DNA from: Chamaecrista fasciculata
Lineage: Eukaryota; Streptophyta; Magnoliopsida; Fabales; Fabaceae
DNA: 64,000 nucleotides
Reading direction: 5' to 3'
Assembly (NCBI GenBank): GCA_003254925.1
Contig: QANZ01029198.1
Location: 10,350-74,349, forward strand
Below are positions 26,584 to 38,202 of this stretch, one piece after another. Under the pieces are notes generated by a model. It ran no database searches and was not told where the DNA came from. It saw nothing but the letters and a program-made list of their open reading frames with translations. The translations under genes were made by a program, and so were the position numbers. The number at the start of each line of letters is the position of its first letter. Position 1 is the first letter of the stretch.

Positions 26584-27465
26584 CATGAATCACCTTAATT
26601 TAGGTTGCCATAGGTTTTTTGCAATATAATAGGAGTAGGGTCTAAATGATGATTTTATTATTGTTTTCATTTACCTTATATTTATCTTATTCCTTTGTTT
26701 AGCAATTTTACAATAATGGCAAGAGGCAATTTTATCTTATTCCTTTATCTTAATCCCTGTTTTTTCACGCTTAATAATTATCTAAATCAAGAATTCTATG
26801 TGACTATAGAGGACCCTCGCTGCACAGACTGTTGATTTTCGAAAGGAATCTTTGGGAGTAATTCCACTAAACCCTCTCAATTCATCAGTTAATTAGAATG
26901 ATCTCAAAATCTCAACATCTATAAATTATTATTTAAGAAACCTTATAACTAAAATGCTGTTTTCACAATTTTCTTACAGAAAAAGAGTTTCATGAGGCAT
27001 TGGATAAATTACTTGATGTTCTAGGGGTCAAATCCCCCTTTTTTCTAGTCGTTCAGGTATGCAAAGACATAACGACATATCAATACATCTTTCATTTAGA
27101 ACATTGATTACAAATCTATCATACATTTAATTTACATCTTAACATTGGAAAGTACCAGTTAGAAATAGGTATATATTATAGCTTCATTCTATAAGTGTGC
27201 ATATTTGTACTTAGAAAATATATCTAAGGCAGTGCTACACTTCTCTCTCCTCAAGGGATTTCTTGTAGGTTCTTATGGATTAACTTGGGCCCTGAAGAAC
27301 TCAAGCAAGATACTGAATTCCCCATTAACAGTTTCATCTCCTATTCTTGGACTTCTTCAAAAAAAAAATTAATGTTGTTCTGGTGAAAGACAAGTCCTAA
27401 GTTGGGCTTCCTTTTTATGATTAGCAAATTTTATGACTTATGATGTTATTCTCCTTTCATGTAGA

Positions 27466-27671
27466 AATCTGGTTCAAACCCTAGATATTATGGAAATGCA
27501 TCGAGTAATATGGAAATGATGCATCAACAAGTTGAACAAGAGAGACATCAGTTGGAAAACAAAATACAAGTGTTAGAAGGATGTAACAACTCTCGGCAGC
27601 GAATAAAATGTCTTATTCACATGAAGATCATCAATGTGCAAGTTTTGACAATCTTAGACAAGGATAATTGA
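27466..27671 (+). other. Coiled-coil-like open segment in CACTA element
   Basis: After a possible acceptor at about 27464 an open stretch reads MEMMHQQVEQERHQLENKIQ and continues to a stop at about 27671. Glu/Gln-rich heptad-like C-terminal tails occur in some plant transposon proteins, so this may be the end of a lost transposase. It may equally be captured host sequence. Confidence 0.3.
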
Positions 27672-28236
27672 GTTAGTTGTAGTTGAATTATTATATTTTA
27701 AGTTTAGTTGGACTACTATTGTTGTGTTACTTTCAAGAGATTGAATTAGACATTTTTTTTGTAAGTGAAAGATATTATAACTTTTGTGACATTTTGTTAT
27801 ATTATAATGTTAATATAGATAGATTTGTGATGAAAATTTTGAATCAAATTTGTGACAAAAATTTGATAAATTTGTGATGGAAATTTAGAGACAAATTTGT
27901 GACGGAAATTTTGGGGACAAATTTGTGACGGATATTCTGTTACAAATAGGAGAGTATTTTTGACAATATTGATACGAATTTTGTGACGGATTTGTGACGG
28001 CAATTTTTAACAATATTGATTACGAGTAGTGACGGCTTTGTGACGGAATATTTCGCATTTAGTCCGTCACAAATTTAGTGACGGAAACTACGTCCGTCAC
28101 ATAAATTTACTGACGCGCTTTTTAGCGTCCGACGTTGTGACGGACAAATCCGTCACTAAATCACTCTTTTGTGACGAATTTCATGATTTAGTGACGGATT
28201 TGTCCGTCACAAAATTGAATTTTTCTAGTAGTGTTT

Positions 28237-29667
28237 AAACATACAATTAATTGAACTAAACCATTAATATTATATATAATATATATATCTTTTATTTATT
28301 GTCCATTATTATATCCATTTTAATTTCTTTTTGATAATGTTATAATTAATCCTATTGTTTTTAGATATGTTAGTATTTCCCCCAAAGTATTTTACATTGT
28401 TCTCACTTATCAGTCACTTAGTCATTACTGTTATCATTTTTCACAATTTAGTCCCCTATTATTTTCTCATTTAATCTTTAATTTCGATCCACTCTTATTT
28501 ATATTAATTAATAAAAACAAAAAATAAATTTCAGTCTAAACCATCACTATTATGTATTGATTTTCTTTAATTTAATCACTCAATCAATAGTTACTTCATA
28601 CTAATATTAACAATTTAGGCGAAAAAATGGTTCAAAATGATCCATTACAACACTTATATTCAAGATTTCTTAATTAAATCGGATGAGTTATTGGATTGGT
28701 TTAAGGTTCAATAGTCCAATTAGAATAAGACTAATAACAATTAAATAAATTAAAATATATATTTAATTTAAGATAATAAAAAAATAAATTAAAAATAATA
28801 AAAGTATAAAGAAAATATACAATAAACTTAGTATATTTAAATTTAATTAATGAAAAAAAATAAGAATTGTCAAGCCAAAAAAAAAAAGAATTGAGAGGAT
28901 GAAAAATCATATATTGAACTAAAGTCTAGCAACTAGGTGTTATTTTAAGTCTTGATAAGTGATCTCCTAACGACTCAATTAGTTATAATCGTCATAACTA
29001 CCTCTTATTTTCCATTCCCATATTAGCTCTAGCGTATAAAACCCCTCATTCACATCTCTAAAGTATGCTTTCTAACTTTCTCACTTAGACTACAAATTTC
29101 CTCTCGTAAAAACTTACTGACTTAGACATTAAAGTGGTTAATGAATAATGAGATCGAAATCCCATCGTGCCCTTTCTACAAGTCCACCACCATCATCGGG
29201 GTCCTAGCTCCAAGTAATAGTTTCATCAAGTCTTACTAGTTATTTTGATATAGAATTCTATGTATATTGAGACTTCACTTATTAGTATATATAACTCAAT
29301 GTAGGAGTTAAATGCTATTTAATATAGTTCAATTCATAACATAATGTATTATTATTTGATTCAAAATGTTAACATTTAACTTGTTGTACTATACACTAAT
29401 TTCAATTTTAAGCTACTTTAAATATGAGTATATGACTTGCATAAGTTTTGATCATATTATTAACTTCTTTATTCACACGAAAATAATAAGTTTCTTTTAA
29501 TTGAAATTTGAATTCAAAAGCATTAAAAGATGAAAAAAATATTGAATAAAATATATTTTTTTAAAAAAAATTATAAATTAATATAGATCAGCTCGCGAGT
29601 CTGCCTAACTAAATATTTTACTATATGATATATTGATTTGGATTAATTTAGATTAAAATATTTTTTT
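28237..29667. other. Intergenic; possible decayed LTR near 28940-29225
   Basis: Within it, 'gcgtataaaacccctcattc' (29031) looks like a TATA box, followed about 80 bases later by 'aacttactgacttagacatt'. That pairing resembles the transcription-start part of some plant Gypsy LTRs. No second LTR or coding domain was found. The remainder is AT-rich without genes. Confidence 0.3.
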
Positions 29668-30102
29668 GGTAAAAGTACTAATTTCGTCCCCAAGCTTTAC
29701 ATCAATTATCAATTTCGTCCCTAATATTTTTTTTGCTGTCAATTTCGTCCCCAATATTTCACATTTTCGTCAATTTTATCCTTTTACTAACTTCTTTTAA
29801 TAAATTAATGACAGAAAGCATCTTGTTTTTCAATTTGGGTAGGATTCGAGTTTTTTTTTTTCTATCAATTTTACATTTTATATCGTTAGCCACATAGATT
29901 TTTTCATTAATATTTAGTTAAAATAAGAGCAAATGATAAAATTGACCAAAATATAAAAGATTGAGGACAAAATTGACAGTAAAAAAAGATTAGGGATAGA
30001 CTAAGGCGTCATTCCCTTACCTAAATTTTAATTACCAAAAAAAAATTAGAAATGAAATTAACCATAAATATAAAATTTGAGGACGAAATAAATGTTGTTA
30101 GC
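29668..30102. mobile_element. Foldback Mutator-like MITE, about 435 bp
   Basis: The left arm, with three units of 'aatttcgtccccaa' type, is inverted in the right arm (...gaggacgaaat...). Flanking 9-mers TATTTTTTT (29659-29667) and TATTTTTTG (30103-30111) agree at 8 of 9 positions, but in low-complexity sequence. Confidence 0.65.
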
Positions 30103-30870
30103 TATTTTTTGTTTTTTTCAAAATCTAACTCAAACCAAAGTATCTTACAAAAAATTTAGCTCAACTCAATCCACTCGCTCTAGTACTGAACAAAAACCTT
30201 CATGATAAGACTTGTGATTGTGCTATGATGGATAGTGATGACATGGCATGATTTTAGGACGCGTCCAGTGAAAAATGAATTTGTGGCCGTTGATAGCTTG
30301 ATATTGACCATTTTGGACACCATTATTCACAGGTCACATACTCACATGTGGATATAAGTACAAGATTTTTTCTTTGGAAAAAAAATCTTTTTCATACAAT
30401 TATTTATAATTTATTAATTTTTGAATTGAACTAAAAGTTAAATTATTTTATAAGTTAATTAATGTGTAAAATAAAAATCATATAAGAAATTATGATAAAT
30501 GAATTATTAATTACAATAAAATAAGGAATGATATAGATAAATAGTAAAATAAATCGGTTGGCCTTTTTTTGTCACGTGAGTTGATGGCAGTGACGCGACA
30601 CTTGGAGACGTGGCAAATCGTACCTCAATTTTCAAAAGGCACTTTATTACTTCAACAAATGCAACCCAAATGAAGTGACCCGACCCGTTTATCAAGATAT
30701 GCATTTATTTTGGTTGAAATTAAACATCCATTTATCCTTAATTATGACGTGGCTGATTCTTGGGACCCTCAGGGGTTATTCATTGAAAAAAATGGGTCAT
30801 ATTTTAATTTAATTTTTAATATTATCAGAAGTTATCTTTAATGGAACATTAAAAAGTTATTATTTTTTTT
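30103..30870. other. Intergenic sequence
   Basis: No gene seen. The part around 30570-30690 is less AT-rich, but no open frame with a recognisable domain was found. Confidence 0.4.
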
Positions 30871-31299
30871 GGGTAAATTATACTTTGGTACTTTATGATT
30901 TGATCCTATTTCACTTTAGTATTCTGTGATTTGAAACCTAACACTTTGATACCCTGTGATATTCTCCATTAACACTTTGATACCCTTTAGAGCTATTTTT
31001 TAATTTTAACCATAACAAATATTGCAAAAATTACATATTGACCCCAAAAAAAATTCAAAACATTACAAATAGGTCCCTGAATACATATTATCTAGGGACT
31101 AAAATGAAAACTTTAAAAAAGAATTAGGGTCAATATGTAATTTTTACAAAATTTGTTATGGTTAAAATTATAAAATAGCTCTAAAGGGTACCAAAGGGTT
31201 AATGGAGAATACCACAAGGTACCAAAATGTCAGGTTTCAAACCACAGGTACCAAAGTAAAATAAGATCAAATCAGAAGATACCAAAATATAATTTATCC
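30871..31299. mobile_element. Foldback MITE, 'ctttggtaccctgtgg' family
   Basis: Starts with 'gggtaaattatactttggta' and ends with the inverted equivalent ...aaaatataatttatcc. The internal order is the same as in the 15297 copy, with more substitutions. Flanking 10-mers TATTTTTTTT and TGTTTCTTTT match at 8 of 10. This appears to be an older copy. Confidence 0.8.
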
Positions 31300-31658
31300 T
31301 GTTTCTTTTAAACGACAATCTGGATGAGAGGTTAATTCCCTACCTCAATCAACTTAGTAGGTTTTTTCTTATTTAGTTTTAAAGCATTATAAGAAAAAAT
31401 CACTATAGGTTGACTTGTTCAAACTTCAAACATAAATGTTATGTTTTTATGTTTTAAAAAGAGAGAAAATTATACATTTTTTTCGGTAGAAAAAATTATA
31501 CATATTTACTTAACCACCGTAACAACAATAATAATCAAAATTTTTTTTATTAGGTACGGTTAGTTATATAATACTAACATGTTCTATCTTTATATATGTC
31601 CACAGTTAAGTTATTAATGAATAATTTTTTTTTAAATAATTTTTCTAATAGTTTTTTT

Positions 31659-32086
31659 GGGTAAATTACACTTTGGTACCCTATGATTTGGTCATATTTC
31701 ACTTTGATACCCTGTGGTTTAAAAAATGACACTTTGGTACCCTGTGGTATTCTCCATTAACACTTTGGTACCCTTTGGAGCTATTTTGTAATTTTAACTA
31801 TAACAAGTTTTGCAAAAATTATATATTGACCCCAAAATTTTTTTAAAGTTTTTATTTTAGTCCCTAGATAATATGTATCCAGGGACCTCTTTATAATTTT
31901 CTAGAAATATTGGGGTTAATATGTAATTGTTGCAAAATTTGTTATGGTCAAAATTACAAAATAACTCCAAAGGGTACCAAAGTGTTAATGGAGAATACCA
32001 CAGGGTATCAAAGTGTCATTTTTTAAACCACAGGGTACCAAAGTGAAATATGACCAAACCACAGGGCATCAAAGTGTAATTTACCC
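31659..32086. mobile_element. Foldback MITE, 'ctttggtaccctgtgg' family, 428 bp
   Basis: Starts with 'gggtaaattacactttggta' and ends with its inverted equivalent ...aaagtgtaatttaccc. An exact 10-bp direct repeat TAGTTTTTTT is at 31649-31658 and 32087-32096. The length is identical to the 15297 copy, and it sits only 359 bp from the 30871 copy. Confidence 0.9.
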
Positions 32087-32185
32087 TAGTTTTTTTATTG
32101 TCTTCCACTCCTAATTATTTGACTATCACTCATTTAATTTGGTCAACTCCATGCATAATTCTTTGTACATGTATGATAGATACAT

Positions 32186-32593
32186 ACTTCTTTGAATGTT
32201 TGGACTAACCCACTCTATGATAGATGCTACCTTAATTTTCTCTTTGATAATCTCATTCATGTTTCTAGTATGATCACTCATTCATCGTAAAATTCTCATC
32301 TCAGTTACGTTAAATTTATGTTCATATTGCATTTTTATCACCCAACATTCAGTATCATACAATATAGTACGTCTTATAGTGGTGCAATAAATTTTCCTTT
32401 TTGTTGAAGTGATACTTTTTATCATAGACATAGATAAACCTTCATCCACCCTCCTTGAATTATATGATTTATCATTTATGTCATTCAATCTTTTATTTAT
32501 CAATAAAATAAGATATATAGCAATATTACTAACAATATTATTTAATTGACAACTTAGTCTTAAGAAAAATTTAAAAAAAATTGAATGTACCAT
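32186..32593 (-). pseudogene. LINE reverse-transcriptase C-terminal remnant
   Basis: The minus strand reads KRKIYCTTIRRTILYDTECW then VIKMQYEHKFNVTEMRILR, a stop, and MSDHTRNMNEIIKEKIKVAS. This matches the end of the reverse-transcriptase region of plant non-LTR retrotransposons (family pattern: LYGTECWxxK, MRMLRWMxGxTRxD). At least one stop interrupts it and no endonuclease or polymerase core is present, so it is a dead fragment of an old insertion. Confidence 0.85.
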
Positions 32594-32909
32594 TTAATTT
32601 TTTTAAATATTAATAAGTATATTGTTTAATTATTAGAAGACAAAACTATTTTAATAATTCAATGACCAAATTGTTAAATTATTCTAAAATAAACCACCCT
32701 CTTTTATAAATTAAAGGATCATATTTAAAAAAATAAATTTTATGGTGTGTGCGGTAAAATAAATTTTTTCATTTCATATTTTTTTTAAAAAAAATTTGAG
32801 TATTTTGATAACCACAGATTGACTTTTTCGGAGATCCGAAATATCTAATGATATTATAATTTGTTAAAAAAATATTTTTATTAAAAAGAGAACGAGGTAG
32901 AATTTTGAG

Positions 32910-32917
32910 TATAAATA
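32910..32917 (+). promoter_or_regulatory. TATA box before the 33052 P5CS-like exon
   Basis: TATAAATA lies 135 bases upstream of the ATG at 33052, a normal spacing for a plant core promoter with a UTR of about 100 bases. The stretch between is pyrimidine-rich in places and free of long A/T runs, as expected of a 5' UTR. Confidence 0.5.
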
Positions 32918-33051
32918 GTGGATAAGTTGGAGATGGAGTTTCCTCAAGCCAAAGGCTTTGGAAGCCTCATTTGTTGTTGAAGCCTCTTATATCACTCTTG
33001 AATCTTTGGTTCTATTTTTCTCTCCGAGTTAACTCAGAGAATTAAGTAAAC

Positions 33052-33231
33052 ATGGCTATGGAGCATCATCCTATTCCTCTGAACGGACTCACCATGTTTC
33101 TGAGCAACCCGCCCGAGTTGCCTCACTCAAACGGGTCGACTCAGCTCGCCTTCCCTTCTGACGACACCGATTTCACCAACGTCGATCCTTCTCGCACTTT
33201 CGTCAGGAAAGTCAGGCGCCTCATCGTTAAG
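33052..33231 (+). CDS. Isolated P5CS-like first exon with longer N-terminus
   Basis: Sixty codons open with ATG. The last 17 read VDPSRTFVRKVRRLIVK, equivalent to [17 protein letters not shown] of the main P5CS exon 1. The exon ends at the same codon in the same phase (AAG|GT). The first 43 residues (start MAMEHHPIPLNGLTMFLSNP) are unlike usual P5CS N-termini and do not look like a clear transit peptide. No second exon follows for 5.4 kb until exon 2 of the main gene at 38645. It could be an alternative first exon spliced in frame to that exon (predicted protein 757 aa), or the only remnant of a tandem P5CS copy. Transcript evidence would decide. Confidence 0.6.
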
Positions 33232-35368
33232 GTCCGGTTCAACATTTTCTTTCTTTCTTTCCTTATGTTTTTTGTTTTGCAGATTATATTAACAATTCAC
33301 TCATCAAAATATCATGGAACTCGGTCTTTAAAAAATCAAAACGGTATATTATTTAGTAATTGAAAAATTAAAATGTTATTTTATTTAATTGAAATATCAA
33401 AACGGTATTCTCTTTAGTCCATACGAAAGATTAATGAACATGTAGTTTTGATTTATCAGGGATTAAATTATATATTTTAATTTTTTAAAACATAGTTGTC
33501 AATTCAGTGAACATGTTGTTTTGATTTATCAGGGATTAAATTGTATATTTTAATTTTTTAGAGACCCAGTTATCAGCTCAGTGAACTTTTTCGAGACTAA
33601 ATTATTTTTTACTTTTTTTTATATCGAGATTAAACTAATAGTTTAGTCTTTGAAAGATTACAAAATTGACAATTTAGTCTTTGAAAGATTGAAATGAACA
33701 ATTTAGTCGTTGAAAAAATCAAACCATATACTAATTAGTCTTTGAAAAAAGTCAAGACTAAATTGTGTATTTTAATCTTTTAAGGATTAAATTGTCAATT
33801 CAATAATTTTCCAAGGACCAATTGTTAATTTACTTTCATATCCATATATATCTTGAATTTCTTTTTAGCTTTACAACATATTAGCTTTGAAAATTTACTT
33901 TCAGTATCACAGTCAAAACTCATGTTTTTTTTTTTTCTTGTTTTACTGGTTTCTCGTAACAACCTTTTCCATAATAATGAGAACGAGTCTCTCATCGGTC
34001 TCTACAAAAAGGTATTTTAAAAAAACTCGGAGAAATTGAAGAGGGGATATAATTATGAAATGAGTATTTTTCGTTTTTTATATTCTATTATTCATGTTAA
34101 GTTTGTTAGAGATAATTGAGGTAGACGTGTGGCATTAATTAGCACGAAGATTACGTGATTATTGGATTTTTAACTATTAATAGAACTATGATGTGATAGA
34201 ACACCGAGCCTTATGATACTATTTACGATTTCAGTAGCAGTTAAACATTTCGATGTAATATTAATTTAACTTTATGTTACCTAAAAGTTAGAACATTTAA
34301 CTTAAAAAAAAATACCACAGGCATAATGTGAAAGCTTTTTGTTTCTTCTACTTTCGTTGCACCCCATGAATGCTCTCTCAAAGGTATCATTTGTAGTTAC
34401 TAGTAAGTTATACAAGTGACCACATGATCAATTTTGGCTGTTTCTGAAAATATCTAGTCAGTTTATATGGCCGTTAATGAACAATCTTGGGTTTTTAGGT
34501 TAAAGAAATGAATCTCAACTATATAGTTTTCTGGACAAAAAAACTATATAGAAAAATGAAATGGTTAACAAAATCTAAATTATATCTTTAAAAAATTAGG
34601 AAAAAAGAAAAGGGAACTAACATATATGTGAGGTTCATAAAAAAATCTAACGCTTTTTTTTTTTCATTTATTGAAGTATAAATTTTAATAATATTTTTTG
34701 CTATCAAAATTTTATAACAAGTGTCGCTCTTTGACGGGTGACCTTTTAAAGAACTAGATAGCTCAAATTATTTAGCTTTCAACCGTTAAATTTATCTTTT
34801 TTTTTTTTATTTTGATATTTGTCTTTTATAAACTAAAAAACAGACTACACAAAATTCTAAGACAGCAAAAAATTAAATCCAATAGTTAGAGACTAGATTG
34901 CTTAAAGTCTCAAAGTATCTACCTCTCCATAGAATTACTTGGTTGGAAGCCAAATCCTCTCAATTTATCATAATGTTTGATATAAATTTTAGATTTTTTT
35001 AAAATTATTAAATTATAATTTGATTTTTAAAAAATTAAAATTAATAATTTAATTTTTAAAATAATGAGACGATATATTCGTTACTTTGCAGAAGAGTTAA
35101 ATGGTATAGATTAAATTATCAACTCTTTTAAAAAGAAAATTATTAATTTACTTCAAATTAACTCTTTGGTAATAGATACATTTTTTTCATTTAGTTTGGT
35201 GGAAATGTAATTTTATTCTAAATGAAATATTATTTTCTTATTTTTTTTGAAATTATTTGTAGCACTGTTAATGAAATTATAACATGCAAAAGAAAAGAGT
35301 GAATAATTTTTTATTTAGTTAGTTGAGTCTTGAATTAAAATGAGTAATATAGGGAATGCTCACAAAGT
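33232..35368. other. Sequence between P5CS first-exon copies
   Basis: AT-rich, without further P5CS exons. It contains decayed repeat units, including a direct duplication of about 85 bp at 33432-33600 ('gatttatcagggattaaatt' twice) and 'aatttagtctttgaaaga' units in both orientations around 33640-33830. Confidence 0.5.
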
Positions 35369-35608
35369 AACAAATAAACGGTGCGTTTTTTTTAAAGGAA
35401 ACTATTACCAACTAATATTTCTCTTTCTTACCCTTCCTCCCACCCTCCCTATACTTCCATATAGTCGCTTTCTTTTTCTCACTTCTCAGCCGAACCTTGA
35501 TCGGTTCTCCATAGATCTTAATTGCTGCTTAATCAGCTGAACCTTGATCGGTCCTCCATAGATCCTAATTGCTGCTTAATCAAGAATGTCAAACGTGTAG
35601 TCGTCAAG
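35369..35608 (+). pseudogene. Dead copy of P5CS 5' UTR and exon 1
   Basis: The stretch matches the main P5CS leader and exon 1 (about 38013-38253), sharing for example 'aaaggaaac', 'cttgatcggtcctcca' and 'cgtgtagtcgt'. The 17 codons of exon 1 are at 35558-35608 and read IDPNCCLIKNVKRVVVK. The start ATG has become ATA and the splice donor GT has become AT. A 48-bp piece covering the leader end and start of the exon is duplicated in tandem (35487-35534 and 35535-35582). No function as a coding exon is possible. Confidence 0.88.
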
Positions 35609-35712
35609 ATATTACAACTTATGATATATTGTAACCTTAAGGAATTAAAAATATAATTAATGTTATCATCAAATAAAAATCTTCAATTTTTCATATTTTC
35701 TTATTATTTTTA

Positions 35713-36121
35713 GGGTAAATTACACTTTAGTACCCTGTGGTTTGACCCTATTTCACTTTGGTACCCTGTGGTTTGAAACTTGACACTTTGATACCTTTTG
35801 GAGCTACTTTGTAATTTTAACCACAACAAATTTTGCAAAAACTACATATTGACCCTAAAAAGTTTTCAAAAAATTACAAATAGGTCAAAAAATTAAAAAA
35901 TTACAAATAGGGACTAAAATGAAAACTTAAAAAAATTTTGGGGTCAATATATAATTTTTGCAAAATTTGTTATTGTTAAAATTACAAAATAGCTCCAAAG
36001 GGTACCAAACTGTTAAAGGAGAATACCACAGTCCACAGAGTATCAAAGTGTCAGATTTCAAACCACAGGGTACCAAAGTGAAATTGGGTCAAACCACAAG
36101 ATACTAAAGTGTAATTTACCC
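35713..36121. mobile_element. Foldback MITE, 'ctttggtaccctgtgg' family, 409 bp
   Basis: Starts 'gggtaaattacactttagta' and ends ...aaagtgtaatttaccc. An exact 9-bp direct repeat TTATTTTTA is at 35704-35712 and 36122-36130. One arm lacks an internal 'ggtaccctgtggtattctcc' unit present in the other copies, which explains the shorter length. Confidence 0.9.
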
Positions 36122-36130
36122 TTATTTTTA

Positions 36131-38031
36131 TGAAGAATTTATAGGTTAGATTAGGCTTGAGTCCAGATTTTTTTTATATATTTAATATTAATTTATTAGA
36201 AACTATAAGATATATTATTTTTTTAAATATCTAATTATCGAAGAAAGAATATGAAAAATAAAAATAAAAATTTTATATGTAATTTATACTCTAAATTTTA
36301 CTTAAATAATGAGTACTTTTTAATTTTTTGGTTGGCACTTGGGAACATAAAAATTAACAACAGATTTTTTTTTTGGTTATTAGTTTTTTTGGGTAAAATA
36401 TAAATTGATTCCCGGGTATTGGGAAATTTGGTCAAGTACTAGCTAGTGTCTGTTGTGAGAGGCGAGCATCACGCTTTTGTTTGTTTTACTTGTTGCTATC
36501 TTGCGACGACACGTGACCCAACAAAGTACAATCAGAATCCGTGATCCCCTTTTAATTATTTCTTTATTTTTTTTTTGTTACAAAAGATACATATTTCTAT
36601 TTTTAGGAATTGCTTAAATAATATTTATGAACTTCCAGTTAAATGTTTTTGATTAAGGAAATTTTTTTATGACTATATTTTTAATTTTACCTTTAAAACA
36701 TATTTATTGTCAATTAATCTTTAAAAATTTTATCTTTTATATTATTTTTAATAAATTCAAGTGGTTTTTAAAAAGGAGTCAAGATTTAAGTTTTTTAAAG
36801 AAAATTGCATTATATGTTTTAAATTATGAAGAATTTATTAATCCATTAGATGAATGTAATAATAATAATAAAAAGGTAAAATTTTAAAAATAAAATTGAC
36901 GATCAATAAATTGTAAAAATGAAATTAAAAATTAATATAAAGTTTAGAAATCAAAAGTATATATAATTTCCTTTTATAAAAAAATTGAAAAAAACAACAT
37001 TTATACTATTTTTCAATTTCAAATTTAACTTTCTAAAAAGACTAGTTAGGTACATTTTAGTATATAGATTATATTTATTAAATTTAGTCATGGGAGTTGG
37101 AGAAAAAAAAGGGATCACGGTTTGAAGAGAAATTGAAGATGAGATTTTTTTTAAAAGAAGGATCTTTAAAGGTTTGAGTTTGTGTGTGGTTATGGTGGTA
37201 GTATACAAGCATGATCTGTTTTATGGTAAAATTAATTTTAAAATAGTATTAAAATTAATCTTTACGTAAATTTTATTGTTGACAATTTATACTTCCATTC
37301 CATGACGTTTTTTATTGGTAATATTTCATTTCTTAATTCTACAGTATATTTTTAAAAATAATCACCCAATCTATTGTAATTTGGCCAATAGTGAGCATAA
37401 ATAGCAAAAAAATAATTATAAAGTTAAAAGAATAAACTAACAATCAATTTTTTATTACATTTTAGCTAATATTAAAAAATAAAGTTTAATTTGTTTAAAT
37501 AATTATTATTCTAGAACCACTGCAAAAATTCAAATATACAAAAAAAAAAAACATTGAAAGAATCAAAACATCGAATCCCGTAAGCCTCTAATAGAAAATC
37601 ATTATCTTTCTACTCTCTCCGGTTCTATATATCTGATGTTTTTGAGAACTTTTTTTTTTAAAATATCTGATGTTTTTCAAATTCAAGAGAATATTTATTA
37701 TTATTTTTACCATTCTATCCCTATTATATATAGTAGAGTCATAAATAAATAAACATTTCCCAAGTAATTTAATAGGGATAATTTAGTCTTTTTATCTCAT
37801 TTTTCTCTTATTTTAAATAAACTAATCCTTAATCTGTGTGCATTTACCTTAAACATTAGATATATAAAAGGGAGGGATTACTTTATTAACACAAACAACA
37901 AACAATAAAAGACAATAAATAATAAATTGAATTAAAATGAATAATAAAATATAAAAGTAATGAGTGAGTCAAAACAAAACAAGCAACCAATAAATAATAA
38001 ATACCCCTAAATGAACAAATAAACGACTAAT
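36131..38031. other. P5CS distal upstream region
   Basis: Mostly AT-rich. TATATAAAAG at 37861-37870 could be a TATA box, but it lies 340 bases from the ATG. No gene seen. Confidence 0.4.
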
Positions 38032-38038
38032 ACGTGGC
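38032..38038 (+). promoter_or_regulatory. ABRE-like ACGTGGC upstream of P5CS
   Basis: ACGTGGC matches the core of abscisic-acid response elements bound by bZIP factors. It lies 165 bases before the P5CS start codon. P5CS genes are commonly induced by ABA, drought and salt, so the site fits. A single seven-base match can occur by chance. Confidence 0.5.
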
Positions 38039-38202
38039 AGGTGCGCCGCGTTTTTAAAGGAAACCAAAGTTGCTTTCATGTTTTGGGTCCAAACCCTCCT
38101 TCTCTTTCTTCTTCACTTCAATCTCTTCTTCCCACACACTCTCTACACAGAGTCGTTTTCTTCTTCTTCTCATTCCTCAGCCAAACCTTTGATCGGTCCT
38201 CC

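Larger units (their letters stand above)
22631..28233. mobile_element. CACTA transposon, non-autonomous, carrying gene fragments (5.6 kb)
   Basis: The left end is 'cactactagaaaaat' and the right end its exact reverse complement 'atttttctagtagtg'. The 3-bp direct repeat TTT flanks the element at 22628-22630 and 28234-28236. Sub-terminal zones at about 22650-22850 and 27820-28220 are dense in 'gtgacgga' and 'tccgtcac' motifs in both orientations, the expected binding-site arrays of En/Spm-type elements. No intact TNP1- or TNP2-like transposase was seen. The interior includes alanine aminotransferase fragments (24635-25260), a GC-richer start-like segment (23090-23460) and internal repeats. It therefore looks like a non-autonomous, gene-capturing CACTA element that would depend on transposase from elsewhere. 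Confidence 0.92.

Noticed and set aside
29031..29140. Stand-alone gene promoter
   Set aside because: The TATA-like site is followed by sequence resembling an LTR start region and no gene follows; noted only as a possible LTR remnant.
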